Shown in pieces: positions 1-10,092 of a stretch of 64,000 nt of DNA. The notes below the pieces were generated by a model. That model was not told the DNA's origin and ran no database searches. It saw nothing but the letters and a program-made list of their open reading frames with translations. How positions within the stretch are numbered: position 1 is the stretch's first letter; each line of letters opens with the position of its first letter. The stretch lies in contig BQMJ01000020.1 of assembly GCA_025991245.1 (NCBI GenBank), forward strand, positions 62,001 to 126,000. The letters are read 5' to 3'. Both the position numbers and the translations under genes were made by a program. The DNA comes from Galdieria partita (Eukaryota; Rhodophyta; Bangiophyceae; Galdieriales; Galdieriaceae).

Positions 1-485
1 AGAAGAATCTATTTGCTATTTCATCTTTTATGCTTTGGGTTGTTGTTGGTTATGGTGGAGAGTAATGATCAAGTTTCCTCTCCTACAGAATACGCACCAC
101 ACCTATATCGACTAGTAACCCTAACGGATCTTACTCAAGCTTCTGACAAATGGCCACTTGTTATGCAAAGTATAGTTGAAACAATCGAAAGAAAGGGTAG
201 GATGAGTTTTATTTTGGTCCATCGTCACTGATAAAAAGTTGAGGTTATATGGATACTTATGATTGGAACGGAATCGTTCAACGAATATCCTATCAAGAAA
301 AGACATCCTTAAGAGATAACTTTTGGCTGAGAGCTTCTAACAGTTCTTCTAATAGCTCTGCTTCTTTACAGCCTGGACAGATTGAAGTCAGATGTATCGA
401 ACATAATACTATGACGTATCGCTTCTCTTGTCCTTCTCCTCCTATCGACTCGGATATCTTCTCAGGTACAATATCGTGTGGCTAA
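1..485 (+). CDS. Unknown protein, 5' end outside window
   Basis: I do not recognise this gene. The frame is open from base 1. It begins with a hydrophobic stretch ending near base 57, compatible with a signal peptide or membrane anchor, and then reads as soluble sequence. A 47-nt intron (197-243, GT-AG) joins two frames in phase and gives about 145 visible residues up to the stop at 483-485. The second half holds a Ser/Asn-rich run and several Cys. The true 3' end may differ: a GT at about 471 could splice to sequence near 550 that encodes another hydrophobic tail. The downstream MLH3-like gene starts only tens of bases away. Confidence 0.4.
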
Positions 486-509
486 TAAATATCAGAGTTG
501 GCATCTTGC

Positions 510-747
510 ATGGGTGTCATGTCCACTGCTCATGATAGGTTGGCATGGTTGTTTGTTGGGTTTCCCATAAGAAAGTCTCCAAGTTTACTGAAATATCATT
601 ATGATCAACGCCAACGTCGTTGTTCTTCTTTTCATACAACAACTAGACACTTGGTCGCACAACAACCATTGGACACAACTCACCAAGTTCGACCATTGAA
701 TAGACAAGTTGTCGAAAAGATTCACTCGGATGAGGCAAGTTTATGAT

Positions 748-784
<37 letters not shown>

Positions 785-2800
785 ACATTTGTTTGATACA
801 TACTTTAGGTTATTCAGTCTCCTATGGACGTTGTTCGAGAGTTGTTAGAGAACGCTATCGACGCTCAAGCCAATACTATTACGTTGGAGTGGCAAGATGA
901 ACAAAAAAGAACAGTAAGTGGTGTGTGCCGAGTATGGTTAGACTAAAGAGAAATCTCATAGTTTCGAGTCATAGATAACGGTATGGGTATGTCTTTAGCC
1001 AATTTGGAGTTGTGCATCCAATCACATACAACAAGCAAAATAACAAGTTTGGATGACTTGCAGCACATAAATACTTTGGGTTAGTAACCTTGTTCTCATA
1101 TTATCGTTTGGTTTCAACTACAAAAAAGGATTTCGTGGACAAGCTCTATGGGCAATTGCCATCTATTGTAAGTCGTTGTATATTTCTTCTCGTCCTTCTT
1201 CGGAGTGGATGGGATATCGTTTAGAATATTCACATCCAAACTGTCATATTGTTCCAGTATCTCAGGATATGGGAACTTGTGTTCAAGTATCGTTATATGA
1301 GGCTGCAACAAGTCAGCATGAGAAACAAATTAGAAACTTGTTCCAACAATATGCGCTGATATATCCAAACGTATCTTTTCGATTGAGAAAAAGTATCCAT
1401 GAAAGAAGACCTTATCTGGTCTATCCTAAATGTCGCCATTATTTGGAAAGAGTTGTTCAAGTAAGTAGAGAAAGGACATTATCTGGCAAAACTTGTATCG
1501 AATGATATCTCAAGGTGCTTAATATTCCATCCAATGAACTGCGATATTATCAATTCAATGGGGAACAACAAGGCAACTCTATAGGTCATATTCAGGTAAT
1601 CATAGGATTGCCTGAAAGGATTCATAGAGCACGCAATGATTGGATGTGGACGAGTATCAATGGAAGAATATCGCAAAGTATATTTCAAGAGGTATTGATA
1701 TGTGAATATGAATTTATGCCTCTGTCATATTGTCGTTATTATGGAATAGTTGATTATGGAAAAAACCAAAAAAATGATTCCTTCTGGTAGATATCCACTT
1801 TGTTTTGTATTCATACAGTTGAAGCCAACCTACGTGATATGGGATTGCAGTCCTAAAAAGTTGGGTAAGAAATTCTCTTGTCAGCTTTTTGTTCTAACCA
1901 AAGAAGATAGATGTCCAAGTGAAGCCCTCGATTCAACAGGACTTGCAGAAGAATATTTGTTATTGCATAGATCGAGCACTAGACATTCATGATGAACTAT
2001 GGAAAGAGAACAATGCTTCAGAATGGACAAATGATAGGCTTACCTACCCTAACGAGACGTTTTTACAAGATCGATATCAAAGTAAGAAAAATCTTTACAA
2101 TTTCTTTTTCTTCTAATGGAAAGACAGAATGGAGAGTGGCTGGTCAACTGAAAAAAACTTATATTGTTGTAGAAACGGATTCAAGTGTTTTGTTGGTAAG
2201 TTATATGAGTCGTTACAATCGTTGCTGACTCCAATGGCAAAAGCTCGAACAACATGTAGCGCACGAAGCAATATTATTTGAAAAACTTTGTGAATTGTGG
2301 AAAAGCAAACCGGAATTCGTGTCCTCTTGTAGACTCTCTTCATCCTTATTGTTACAAGGAAGTACGAGTTGATATACAAATTTATCTTTTCTTCTAACCA
2401 TTTCCAAGTACCTCAAGTATGTATAGAAAGACTGCAACAATTGCACATTCATACAAGATCATTGGATGATATGCATACATGGACTATAGATGAAATGCCA
2501 CAACTCATATTCGATATTTTGCATAACAGTGACTCATGGGAGGCACAATTGATCAGAATTGTTGATCCAAAGCGCAACTTGGAAGATAACTTGGCAGATT
2601 TCGCTTGCCGTTCGGCTTGGAATAATGGAAAGGAACTGACAGAGTTTCAAATGAATAAGCTGGTGGAGGAATGGATGCATCTTAAAGGTAACAAAAGAAC
2701 TTGTCCTCATGGTAGACCTATTTTTATTCAACTCGATGATCATTATCTATCGAGGCTGTTCAAAAGGACTTGGACTGTTGACAATTCAATCTTGGAATAA
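510..2800 (+). CDS. MLH3: MutL-family mismatch repair protein, MLH3-like
   Basis: MutL homologues bind mismatch or recombination intermediates as heterodimers with MLH1. Proposed exons are 510-734, 809-913, 962-1079, 1129-1460, 1515-1691, 1750-1864, 1911-2081, 2128-2195, 2244-2361 and 2409-2800, giving 606 aa. The N-terminal GHKL ATPase is clear: RELLENAIDA, DNGMGM and GFRGQAL (GFRGEAL in most homologues). The C-terminal dimerisation/endonuclease domain has EQHVAHEAILFE at the place of the DQHA(X)2E(X)4E metal motif, and the closing CPHGRP motif. The linker is very short for this family. The second MutL gene at 57.2 kb is plainly PMS2, so MLH3 is the best name here. The start is uncertain because about 55 unmatched residues precede the conserved N-terminus. 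Confidence 0.75.
735..808 (+). other. GC-AG intron carrying a TA repeat
   Basis: Joining GAG at 734 to GTT at 809 restores the universally conserved MutL segment before RELLEN. The donor then reads GCAAGT instead of GTAAGT. The intron is 74 nt, longer than its neighbours (42-58 nt), and the excess is an alternating TA/AT run at about 751-782. A repeat expansion inside an otherwise short intron is the simplest explanation. Confidence 0.7.
751..782. repeat. (AT)n microsatellite in MLH3-like intron 1
   Basis: About 32 bases of perfect alternating AT lie inside the GC-AG intron. It is likely length-polymorphic between strains. Confidence 0.95.
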
Positions 2801-2852
2801 ATTCAGATTGCCCCGTTTTTCTCTATGGATGGGAAAAATGATGTGTTGAAAA

Positions 2853-5165
2853 ATGCTCAAAAAGGCGCCAACCCATCGTGTTTCTTTACAAGTGGCTAAA
2901 CGAGCGTTGAACTCTTTTGGACATGCTGTACAAAAGGCTCCGTTCTTACCGCCTCCTGATGAATGTGAATGTAACCAGTCACTGCAAATACTTGCCAAAT
3001 TTTTGCAAGACGTCCATAAACTAGAAGAGGACGAAAAGAAATCGTTTTTGTTCCGCTTACACAGAAACCGAGCAGAACATAAGGAAGAACAAGAACAAAT
3101 TTGTTTGTCAATCGTCCGTTCTTTGGTTTATGCTTATAAGGAACTGAAAAGTTCTCCCAGGTTAGTGGGACTCGTATCGAAAGTGTTGCATACTTTGGGT
3201 TTGGCACTGTTCGTTGTAGGTTCTGAACGAAGAAATTATGTACTGACAGTGTTCCAACATGCTGCTTCACTTTCTACCAAGAGACAGTGGAAAACATTGC
3301 TCGCTACACTTTGTGAAACCGCTGTAGCAGTAACTAGTATTGTTGGAGATTGGATTGCCATAGAAATTCTAAAGGCGGCTTTTGAAGTTACAGCATCGTC
3401 AAACTGGGCACTGAGAGAATATCTTTATATTGCTGCACTGGTAGAAGGAACTCTAAAAGCATTGAACCAACATAGCCTTCAAGTTTCCTTTTTGGAGCAA
3501 CTGGTTTGTGACACAAGGACTTTACTAGAAAGACGCAGCGATATGCAAGGTAGAAGCTTAGGCTTCATGATATTAGCCGGTGTAATAAGTGAGTTTCTTC
3601 CTTTTTACAACTTGGACAATTCTAAAAGCGAATACAAAATAGGGGCTTGGAATCCTCAAGATGCTTTCAATGAAGGTTATCGTACAATACACAATCTTTT
3701 CAAGCAGGAGATAGAACGTGCTACTCAGGATAGTATCTACAGTGCCAATATAACTTGTGAACAGGACTTTGGTACTATTATGTATACAGTGACAGTGTCT
3801 TGTGGCGTTGCTGCTTGCTGCAAGAGAGTCGACTCTTTGTCCTGTACCATTTTCATATTTGCGCATTGCCTAGACTACTTGTCTGCACCTTTTTTACGCA
3901 GACAAAAATGTTTCCAACCCCTTGACGACGACTCTTGGAATATTCTCTGTTACCATTCTACTTCGTTGGGATATGCAGCTGCAGAGTTTCTCATCCGTAA
4001 TCCCAAACAACCCATTGCTTCATTCTTTCACAAAAAATTATGGAATACTTGCCAAGAAATTTTCAACTCTTGTAAAAGCTGGCCAGTTTCCCAAGAAAGT
4101 TTAGTAGAACATGCCAGAATGTCCATGTTGGGTATTTGGAGGATGGTTGCCTCCTTCTCTAATCATATTTTTGAAGCAGTAGACGAAGGATATGGCATCA
4201 GAAATGTTTCTACATTATTTGAAAATCTGATTCCATTGTTAGATTCGATATCGATGGTTGGATATTTTTGCCCTTCTCTTGTTGAGCGACAAAGTATTAT
4301 TGCTCAGATAATGCAAGCTGCAGCCCATGCATCGACTGAAGGAGAATATTCTTCCGATTTTACCAAACTGTTGTTGGATTACTGGCTGGAAACTTTTTAT
4401 TCGCATCAAGAGGACTTGAGAAACGTTAGCATTGCGAGGAACAAGCAACTCGTGGCAGCCAGTCGTTTTGCTTGCATATTGGACAGTATTGAATCCAGTA
4501 TCCCGTATTTGAGTGTCAAAATGTTGAAAGAGAAGCAGTCGCAATTATTTTCGTTGCTCTTTTCAATATTTTCTATCGACGTACCATCTTTGGTTCTCAG
4601 TTGTCACGCTATCTTTCGAAGTGGTATGTCAAGTCACAAACAGCGCACAGTATTTCTGCCTTTTGTATTCTCATACTGGAAGTGTACCTTGTCGCAGTAT
4701 CCAAATATCTTATCAGCTGTCGATTTGATATCCAGTTTGGATGCGTTGCTTCAGTTAGAAGCACCTCGTGAGACTTTGTGCACCTTGACGCAGAACAAAG
4801 AAACGGACAATGGAAGCTATACATTTTCATCTAGTGATATTCTTTTTGCATGTTTGACTTATTTAGCGGATGAGATTGTCCAAAGATGGAAAGAGGCACA
4901 GGAAAGTCGCCCGCTAGCTATTGCAATGGCTCGTTCCTTGTTGAAGTGTCCTATAGCTTCATTGGATATTGTTTTTCAGTGTTGGGAGTATCTTTTGAAG
5001 CATATGAATTCATCAGAAAATAGTTTGTTGAGTTTACTTTCTCAAGTTGTACAAGGCGTGGATGCGGCACGCAAGCCTCATTTGATTCGATGGTATGGCG
5101 CCATCCTCCTTGAGCAACGGTATGGTGAGGAGGAGGGTCCGAGGAGAAAAGGTGGAAATTTGTGA
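2853..5165 (+). CDS. Unknown helical-repeat-like protein (770 aa)
   Basis: This is a single intronless frame from an ATG at 2853. I do not recognise the family. The sequence is dominated by amphipathic, Leu-rich helices without obvious loops, membrane segments or signal peptide, which suggests an alpha-solenoid (HEAT/ARM-like) scaffold, though no repeat motif is strict enough to name. The C-terminus is basic and Gly/Glu-rich. The stop codon (5163-5165) is followed immediately by the ATG of the LAMTOR3 gene, with no intervening base. Co-expression with the Ragulator subunit is therefore possible but unproven. Confidence 0.6.
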   Translation: MLKKAPTHRVSLQVAKRALNSFGHAVQKAPFLPPPDECECNQSLQILAKFLQDVHKLEEDEKKSFLFRLHRNRAEHKEEQEQICLSIVRSLVYAYKELKSSPRLVGLVSKVLHTLGLALFVVGSERRNYVLTVFQHAASLSTKRQWKTLLATLCETAVAVTSIVGDWIAIEILKAAFEVTASSNWALREYLYIAALVEGTLKALNQHSLQVSFLEQLVCDTRTLLERRSDMQGRSLGFMILAGVISEFLPFYNLDNSKSEYKIGAWNPQDAFNEGYRTIHNLFKQEIERATQDSIYSANITCEQDFGTIMYTVTVSCGVAACCKRVDSLSCTIFIFAHCLDYLSAPFLRRQKCFQPLDDDSWNILCYHSTSLGYAAAEFLIRNPKQPIASFFHKKLWNTCQEIFNSCKSWPVSQESLVEHARMSMLGIWRMVASFSNHIFEAVDEGYGIRNVSTLFENLIPLLDSISMVGYFCPSLVERQSIIAQIMQAAAHASTEGEYSSDFTKLLLDYWLETFYSHQEDLRNVSIARNKQLVAASRFACILDSIESSIPYLSVKMLKEKQSQLFSLLFSIFSIDVPSLVLSCHAIFRSGMSSHKQRTVFLPFVFSYWKCTLSQYPNILSAVDLISSLDALLQLEAPRETLCTLTQNKETDNGSYTFSSSDILFACLTYLADEIVQRWKEAQESRPLAIAMARSLLKCPIASLDIVFQCWEYLLKHMNSSENSLLSLLSQVVQGVDAARKPHLIRWYGAILLEQRYGEEEGPRRKGGNL

Positions 5166-5531
5166 ATGGAAGCACTGATTCAATCCATTCAAGGTTTGAA
5201 AGGGCTCGTGATAACCGACCGAGACGGCGTTATTATATATCAAATAGAACGGTCGCCTGGTGCCTCTAGTCGTTGTGCAGAGCTATCAACTGCCTTTTCA
5301 GGTGGTTTGGACCAAATAGCCAAGTTGCCTGTGGGTGCTTTTCGAAGAGCGATTTTGGAGTATCAACAAGAAGTCTTTATTGCGTTGCCTTTTTTGCCAC
5401 TTTTTGTAACATTACTAGTCGAAAAAGGGAGTAACGTGGGTTTGATATTTTCCTTGGAACCTTGGTTGCACAACTTTACCAAACAACTCGCAAACTTGGT
5501 CATGATGGACGCTCCCACAAGAGGTCAGTAA
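5166..5531 (+). CDS. LAMTOR3: Ragulator subunit LAMTOR3 (MP1) homologue
   Basis: LAMTOR3 is a roadblock-fold subunit of the lysosomal/vacuolar Ragulator complex that anchors Rag GTPases for TORC1 signalling. The 121-aa product has the usual family length (about 120-125 aa). It shows the hallmark VITDRDGV strand near residue 14, a FSGGLDQIAKL helix matching the conserved loop after strand 2, and a late strand containing NVGLIFSLEP, matching the family's NTGLI pattern. There is no intron. Its ATG abuts the previous stop (TGAATG). It converges on YME1, whose stop is 17 bp away. Confidence 0.7.
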   Translation: MEALIQSIQGLKGLVITDRDGVIIYQIERSPGASSRCAELSTAFSGGLDQIAKLPVGAFRRAILEYQQEVFIALPFLPLFVTLLVEKGSNVGLIFSLEPWLHNFTKQLANLVMMDAPTRGQ

Positions 5532-5548
5532 GTAGTCTATCAACACGT

Positions 5549-7964
5549 TTATTGAGGTGCGGCTGCAGGGGAAGTTTCTCCTAGTGTCTTGGGGCCTCGT
5601 ACTCCTAACGATCCTCCTCCACCTCGTTGTTCTTGATGTGACTGCTGATTGCCCAAACTTGCAACTTGCTTGGACGTCAGCGGCTCTTGTTTCAAGTATT
5701 GTACAGAGTAAACTACTTTTTTCACTTCATCCGCAGTCAAAGTTTCCTTTTCTAACAAAGCTTTGGCCAAACGATGTAGTTCTTCCTTATGCTCCGTTAA
5801 AACTTGCTTGGCATGATGATAAGCTTCATCTAGCAACTTTTTCATCTCCGAATCAATAAGGCTCCGCATCTCAGGACTCTCATTTTCTCTTTCCAAGACA
5901 AATTTGCCGATTCTATCGCTCATTCCGTACCTCGTTACCATGGCTTCAGCAAGCTTGGTGGCTTGAGAAAAGTCGCTTTCAGCACCGGAAGTTACGTTAT
6001 CGTCACCAAAAATGAGCTCTTCTGCTGCTCTCCCACCCATAGCTACTGCAAGTTTGGCAATCATTTGGCGTCGGGAGATACTCGTCATATCAGCTTCCGG
6101 TAATTGTGACACCATGCCAAGAGATACTCCACGTGGTACGATGGTTGCTTTATGAATCTACACAATTTGAACAAAGAATATTTTCTCATCATTACCATAC
6201 TTACTGGTAAAGCTCCTGTTGTAAAGCAAGCCACGAGAGCATGTCCTCCTTCATGATATGCCGTCAATTTTCTCGATTCCTCTGAAATAGCAGCACTCTT
6301 TCTTTCAGCACCCATAAGTATTTTATCTTTCGCATACTCTAAATGTTGCATGGCTACTGCTGGTGCTCCTTCCAATGCTGCCTTCAAAGCAGCCATATTT
6401 GCCAAATTGGCCAACTCAGCTCCAGAGAACCTAACAAAGTCAGCAAAACCACCTTTCTTTGAATTCCAACAACTCACCCTGGGGTACCTCTCGCGATCAC
6501 AGAGAGATCCACATCGTTATCAAGCTTTATATTTTTGGTATGGAGTTGAAGTATTTGTCTTCGACCTTCCACATCTGGGTTGGGAACCACGACATGCCTA
6601 TCAAAACGGCCTGGACGAACCAAAGCCTTGTCCAATGACTCTGGAAAGTTAGTTGCACCGATGACAATAATACCTTCGTTGGGATTAAAGCCATCCAATT
6701 CTACCAAAAGCTGATTCAAAGTCATCTTCATGTACTGTTGGTCCTTTGGGTTTCTCGTTCCACCTATTGCGTCAATTTCATCAATAAAGACTATACAAGG
6801 TGCTTTCTTTTTCGCTGCACCAAAAAGTTCGCGCACTCTTCTAGCACCCACGCCAACAAACATTTCTTCAAATTCCGAACCACTTGCATAGAAAAATGGA
6901 ACGCCTGCCTCTCCTGCTATGGCACGAGCCAAAAGTGTTTTACCTGTTCCTGGTGGTCCAACCAATAACACGCCTTTGGGTAACTTTCCTCCTAAACGAG
7001 TAAAAGTTTCAGGCGCACGTAAGTAGTGAACAATTTCTTCCAATTCTGCCTTTGCTTCGTCACAACCTTTCACATCTTCGAACCTCTTTGGACTACTTCC
7101 TACTTGTTCTGGTTGTATTTCTGTGTGAAGGCCAAGTCCTTTGCCGACTGAACGCTCTTCAAACAGTGCCCCCAAACCGGATATCACTATAAAGAACACA
7201 GCCACTGACCGAATGAGTTTCCAAAACTGACTCTTTGTACTTGGTTCTGCTAGCGTCACATGCACTGGTTCTTCTGGTGAACCTGGTATAGGCAAGTAAG
7301 CTCTGTTGGAATCTTTCAAACTATGTTCAACTTGTCCGACAGCAGGTACCCCAGCTGTTGAAGGATTTGTAGCTGTTCTTGAAAAAGTGACGGGTCTAGC
7401 AGGATATTCATTGCGCAAAACACCGGTACTTCTCCATCCTGTTGGGTAGCCTTGTTGTTGCAAGGGAGTTGTTGTCTTTCCACTTTGACCAGCATAAGAA
7501 CTCATGTCTCCGAGTCCCTCTGACGGAAGTTCTCTAGAATACTCAAAAGCCGTTTCGTGAGAATAACCAGCTCTTTCCAAAACGTCTGCGAGGTGAGAAC
7601 GGTCAAAACGTCCTGTATGAATGAGCGCCTTTATGTATTCTTTTACGACGTCTTCTGAAGTCACTCGTAACCCTCCTCCTTCCACTTTCCTTATTACTTT
7701 TTCACTTTCACCAGCTTCATTCAATGCTCTGAATAGTGCGAAAACTCTCGAAGGGTCAGTTGGATAGAGTTCTGCATCCCTTTCCAACTTGTGGAGTTTT
7801 CTACCCGCCAGTGAATACCGAAAGAATCTCTTTTGCCATATGTTTTTTTTTAACAGCCCATGTTTCTCTTGAATATACAAGGAATAACCAGCTTTCCACA
7901 AGTTTTTATTTTTCAACAACAACAACATGGGTCGTCTCCAGACATGAGCAACCACCACAGACAT
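5549..7964 (-). CDS. YME1: Mitochondrial i-AAA protease YME1/FtsH
   Basis: This is an ATP-dependent zinc metalloprotease of the mitochondrial inner membrane. Exons on the minus strand are 7964-6478, 6430-6205 and 6157-5549 (introns 47 and 47 nt), giving 773 aa. It has a basic N-terminus fitting a mitochondrial presequence, one membrane segment (near residue 240), Walker A GPPGTGKT, Walker [11 protein letters not shown], an RPGRFDR second region of homology, and the zinc-binding HEGGH near residue 554. The single TM segment and overall length favour the i-AAA (YME1) type over the two-TM m-AAA or plastid FtsH types. The start is the first ATG upstream of the presequence-like region. The C-terminal tail is Gly/Pro-rich. 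Confidence 0.93.
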
Positions 7965-8139
7965 ATAAAAGACCAATCCAATCGGCTAAAAGTGTCCCAT
8001 CTTTCCTGTGAAGAACACAACGGTATGAAACAATAAGATGCTTTGATGACATTTGATTCTTATGTAGATAACCAACTTTGAAGCAATGCATTGTTTCTAT
8101 CATTGACACAAGGGTCGTGAAATCCATTGTAGGAAGAAA

Positions 8140-8957
8140 ATGTTGCATAGAAAAGCCTCGATGTTATCTCAAGTAAGAAGGTATAGTTCTTCCAACTTGG
8201 AACAACAAGCCAAGCAATTAATCTCTCAGCTTTTGGTAAGACAGTTATCTTTGAGTTTTTATGGTTTACCCATTTTTCGTAGAACACTGATTGGTTGTCC
8301 AAAGACTTGCAACTTGTTCATCAATCCAACCAGCTGCTTTCAAAATATCGCAGTGTATACAATACACCAGATGGCAAGGTAAATTCAGCACATGTGTTTG
8401 TGAAACAACTGAATTCCTTGTAGCCCTTGGAAGACACTATGCGGCAACTCTATCAAGCGAAAGAAGCAGCAAGAATAGGGGTGACTATTTATTGTGAAAG
8501 AGGATATATATATTACCTAACGATTATATGGATAGGCAGCACTTTCAGTGCACATTGAAAACTTGTTATCCAAGGTGATGGCCAGTTTAGGTCCTTTAGG
8601 AAGTATGTTGTTAACAAAAGGAAGCCAGGAAACTAACGTAACTACTCTATGGTAGATCATGTAGCGAAGAAAGATGGTTATGCGAACGCTGTCAAGGAGA
8701 CTATCCAAGTATATGATGAGTTGATTGAGAAGCTTTCGGGTGATGTGAAACAGAAAGCTATCGATAACTTGTCTCAGAGGATTATCCAATTGCGGCAAAC
8801 TGTTCATGTGAACAACTTTAGGTAAGTTGTCAAAAGTATTCTTCATATCCTAAAGAGCTATATGTATTGCTCTGTTTTTATGAATAGTTATGAGTTTTAT
8901 CCAGTTGCTGGAGATCATTTACAAGTGGATGGCGTAGAAAAGAACAAGAAAGTTTAG
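8140..8957 (+). CDS. Unknown, predicted mitochondrial protein (183 aa)
   Basis: Six exons fit in frame: 8140-8235, 8283-8378, 8424-8480, 8536-8602, 8656-8821 and 8888-8957, with introns of 45-66 nt. The first residues are basic, Ser-rich and acid-free, ending in RRYSSS, typical of a mitochondrial presequence with a cleavage site. The rest is charged and helical, perhaps coiled coil, and ends in a short tail rich in Lys and Val. I could not assign a family. It converges on seipin with 23 bp between stop codons. The clean splicing of six short exons argues for a real gene. Confidence 0.6.
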
Positions 8958-8980
8958 TTTTTCTAATAAATGTGTTTTTG

Positions 8981-9941
8981 TTATCCAATCAAATATAAAG
9001 TGCAACCGAATAGAACAGAAAACAGCCAAAACCAAATACTCGTAATGCATATCCACGAAAAGGTCCATTTGTAGTGTTTCATGTTGTGACGAATACCTCT
9101 CAGTCGTGTCTTCAATAACAACTCTGATTGATAAACCTTTTCCAATCATCAGTTGCGTTTTCTAAAGCTCAAGATGGCAACTGTTTACCTCCACATCTGC
9201 TTTGTTTATCCAAACCTTCACAGTCAGATCATCTTTACAACGTCTCAGAAATCCATCACTCGTTTCCTTATATTCCAACAATATCAAGTCTTGGCATTGT
9301 TGTCGTTTCTAAATGATGGAAAGAAGGATAAACTCTATACAATAACAACTTACTGTCCATCCAAACAACGAAAAAACAAAAAGAGTCAATGTTTCCATCT
9401 TGGTTTCCAAGTCATCTTTGTAACGTAGAACGGTAGGTCGAAAACGGGAGTAAACTATTGTGTCGTTGTTATCCCATATTTCCAACGTAAACTTGAACAA
9501 CACTTTCATCGACTATGCAACTCTCTCCTTTATCTTCTTACCTTGAGCATTCCAATATGCATATTTCTTGGAGATTCCCGAAAGCACAGGTGCAAAGAGC
9601 CATCTAATTGATTCATATAACGAAATTTCTTCCAAGGTAGGCTCACTACAGCAACAGGATATCTTGGTTGTTTGTTAGGCAATCTTATTCTTGATAAAAA
9701 CCTTTCTTACGGTGAAGAAAAGTCAAAAAACATCGGCATACGATAAAAAGTAGGAGGTATCATCCAAAAGTAGAAAATAACATAACTAAGAATACTCAAA
9801 TAAGCAACTGCAATAAAAAACAAACGCAATATATTACATAATAATAGCCAAAACAAAGCTAAAACTGCACAACGAAATCCACAGAAAGCCTTTGCTCACC
9901 CAACTCATCCACAAAGGAAGAAAACGATCTGCACTTTTCAT
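8981..9941 (-). CDS. Seipin, lipid-droplet biogenesis protein
   Basis: Seipin is an ER membrane protein that organises lipid-droplet formation. Six exons on the minus strand (9941-9838, 9785-9711, 9662-9542, 9491-9354, 9308-9189, 9136-8981) give 237 aa, with introns of 45-52 nt. Diagnostic features are an N-terminal TM helix, PVAVVSLP after it, RESPRN followed by IGM, the SRFRPTVLRY block, a hydrophobic membrane-facing helix ending in FGW, VYQSELLLKTRLRGIRH, and a C-terminal TM helix. Several introns hold AG dinucleotides upstream of the acceptor used. I chose acceptors that restore the seipin alignment, and all then fall at 45-52 nt. Confidence 0.88.
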
Positions 9942-10092
9942 CGATAGGCTGTCGCCATACTTTGGGGGCGACGAGCGTAACGAGTGCAGTAAGAATAAAG
10001 AACAACGCTGGGCACCGGCTGGTTGTTTTATTTGCCAACTAAACCGGAATCAAACAGCGAACGACAATGACTCGATAAACAAAGCAAACACT

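Noticed and set aside
9128-9428. Plus-strand frames opposite seipin
   Set aside because: The minus strand gives a complete spliced seipin here, so these are shadows.
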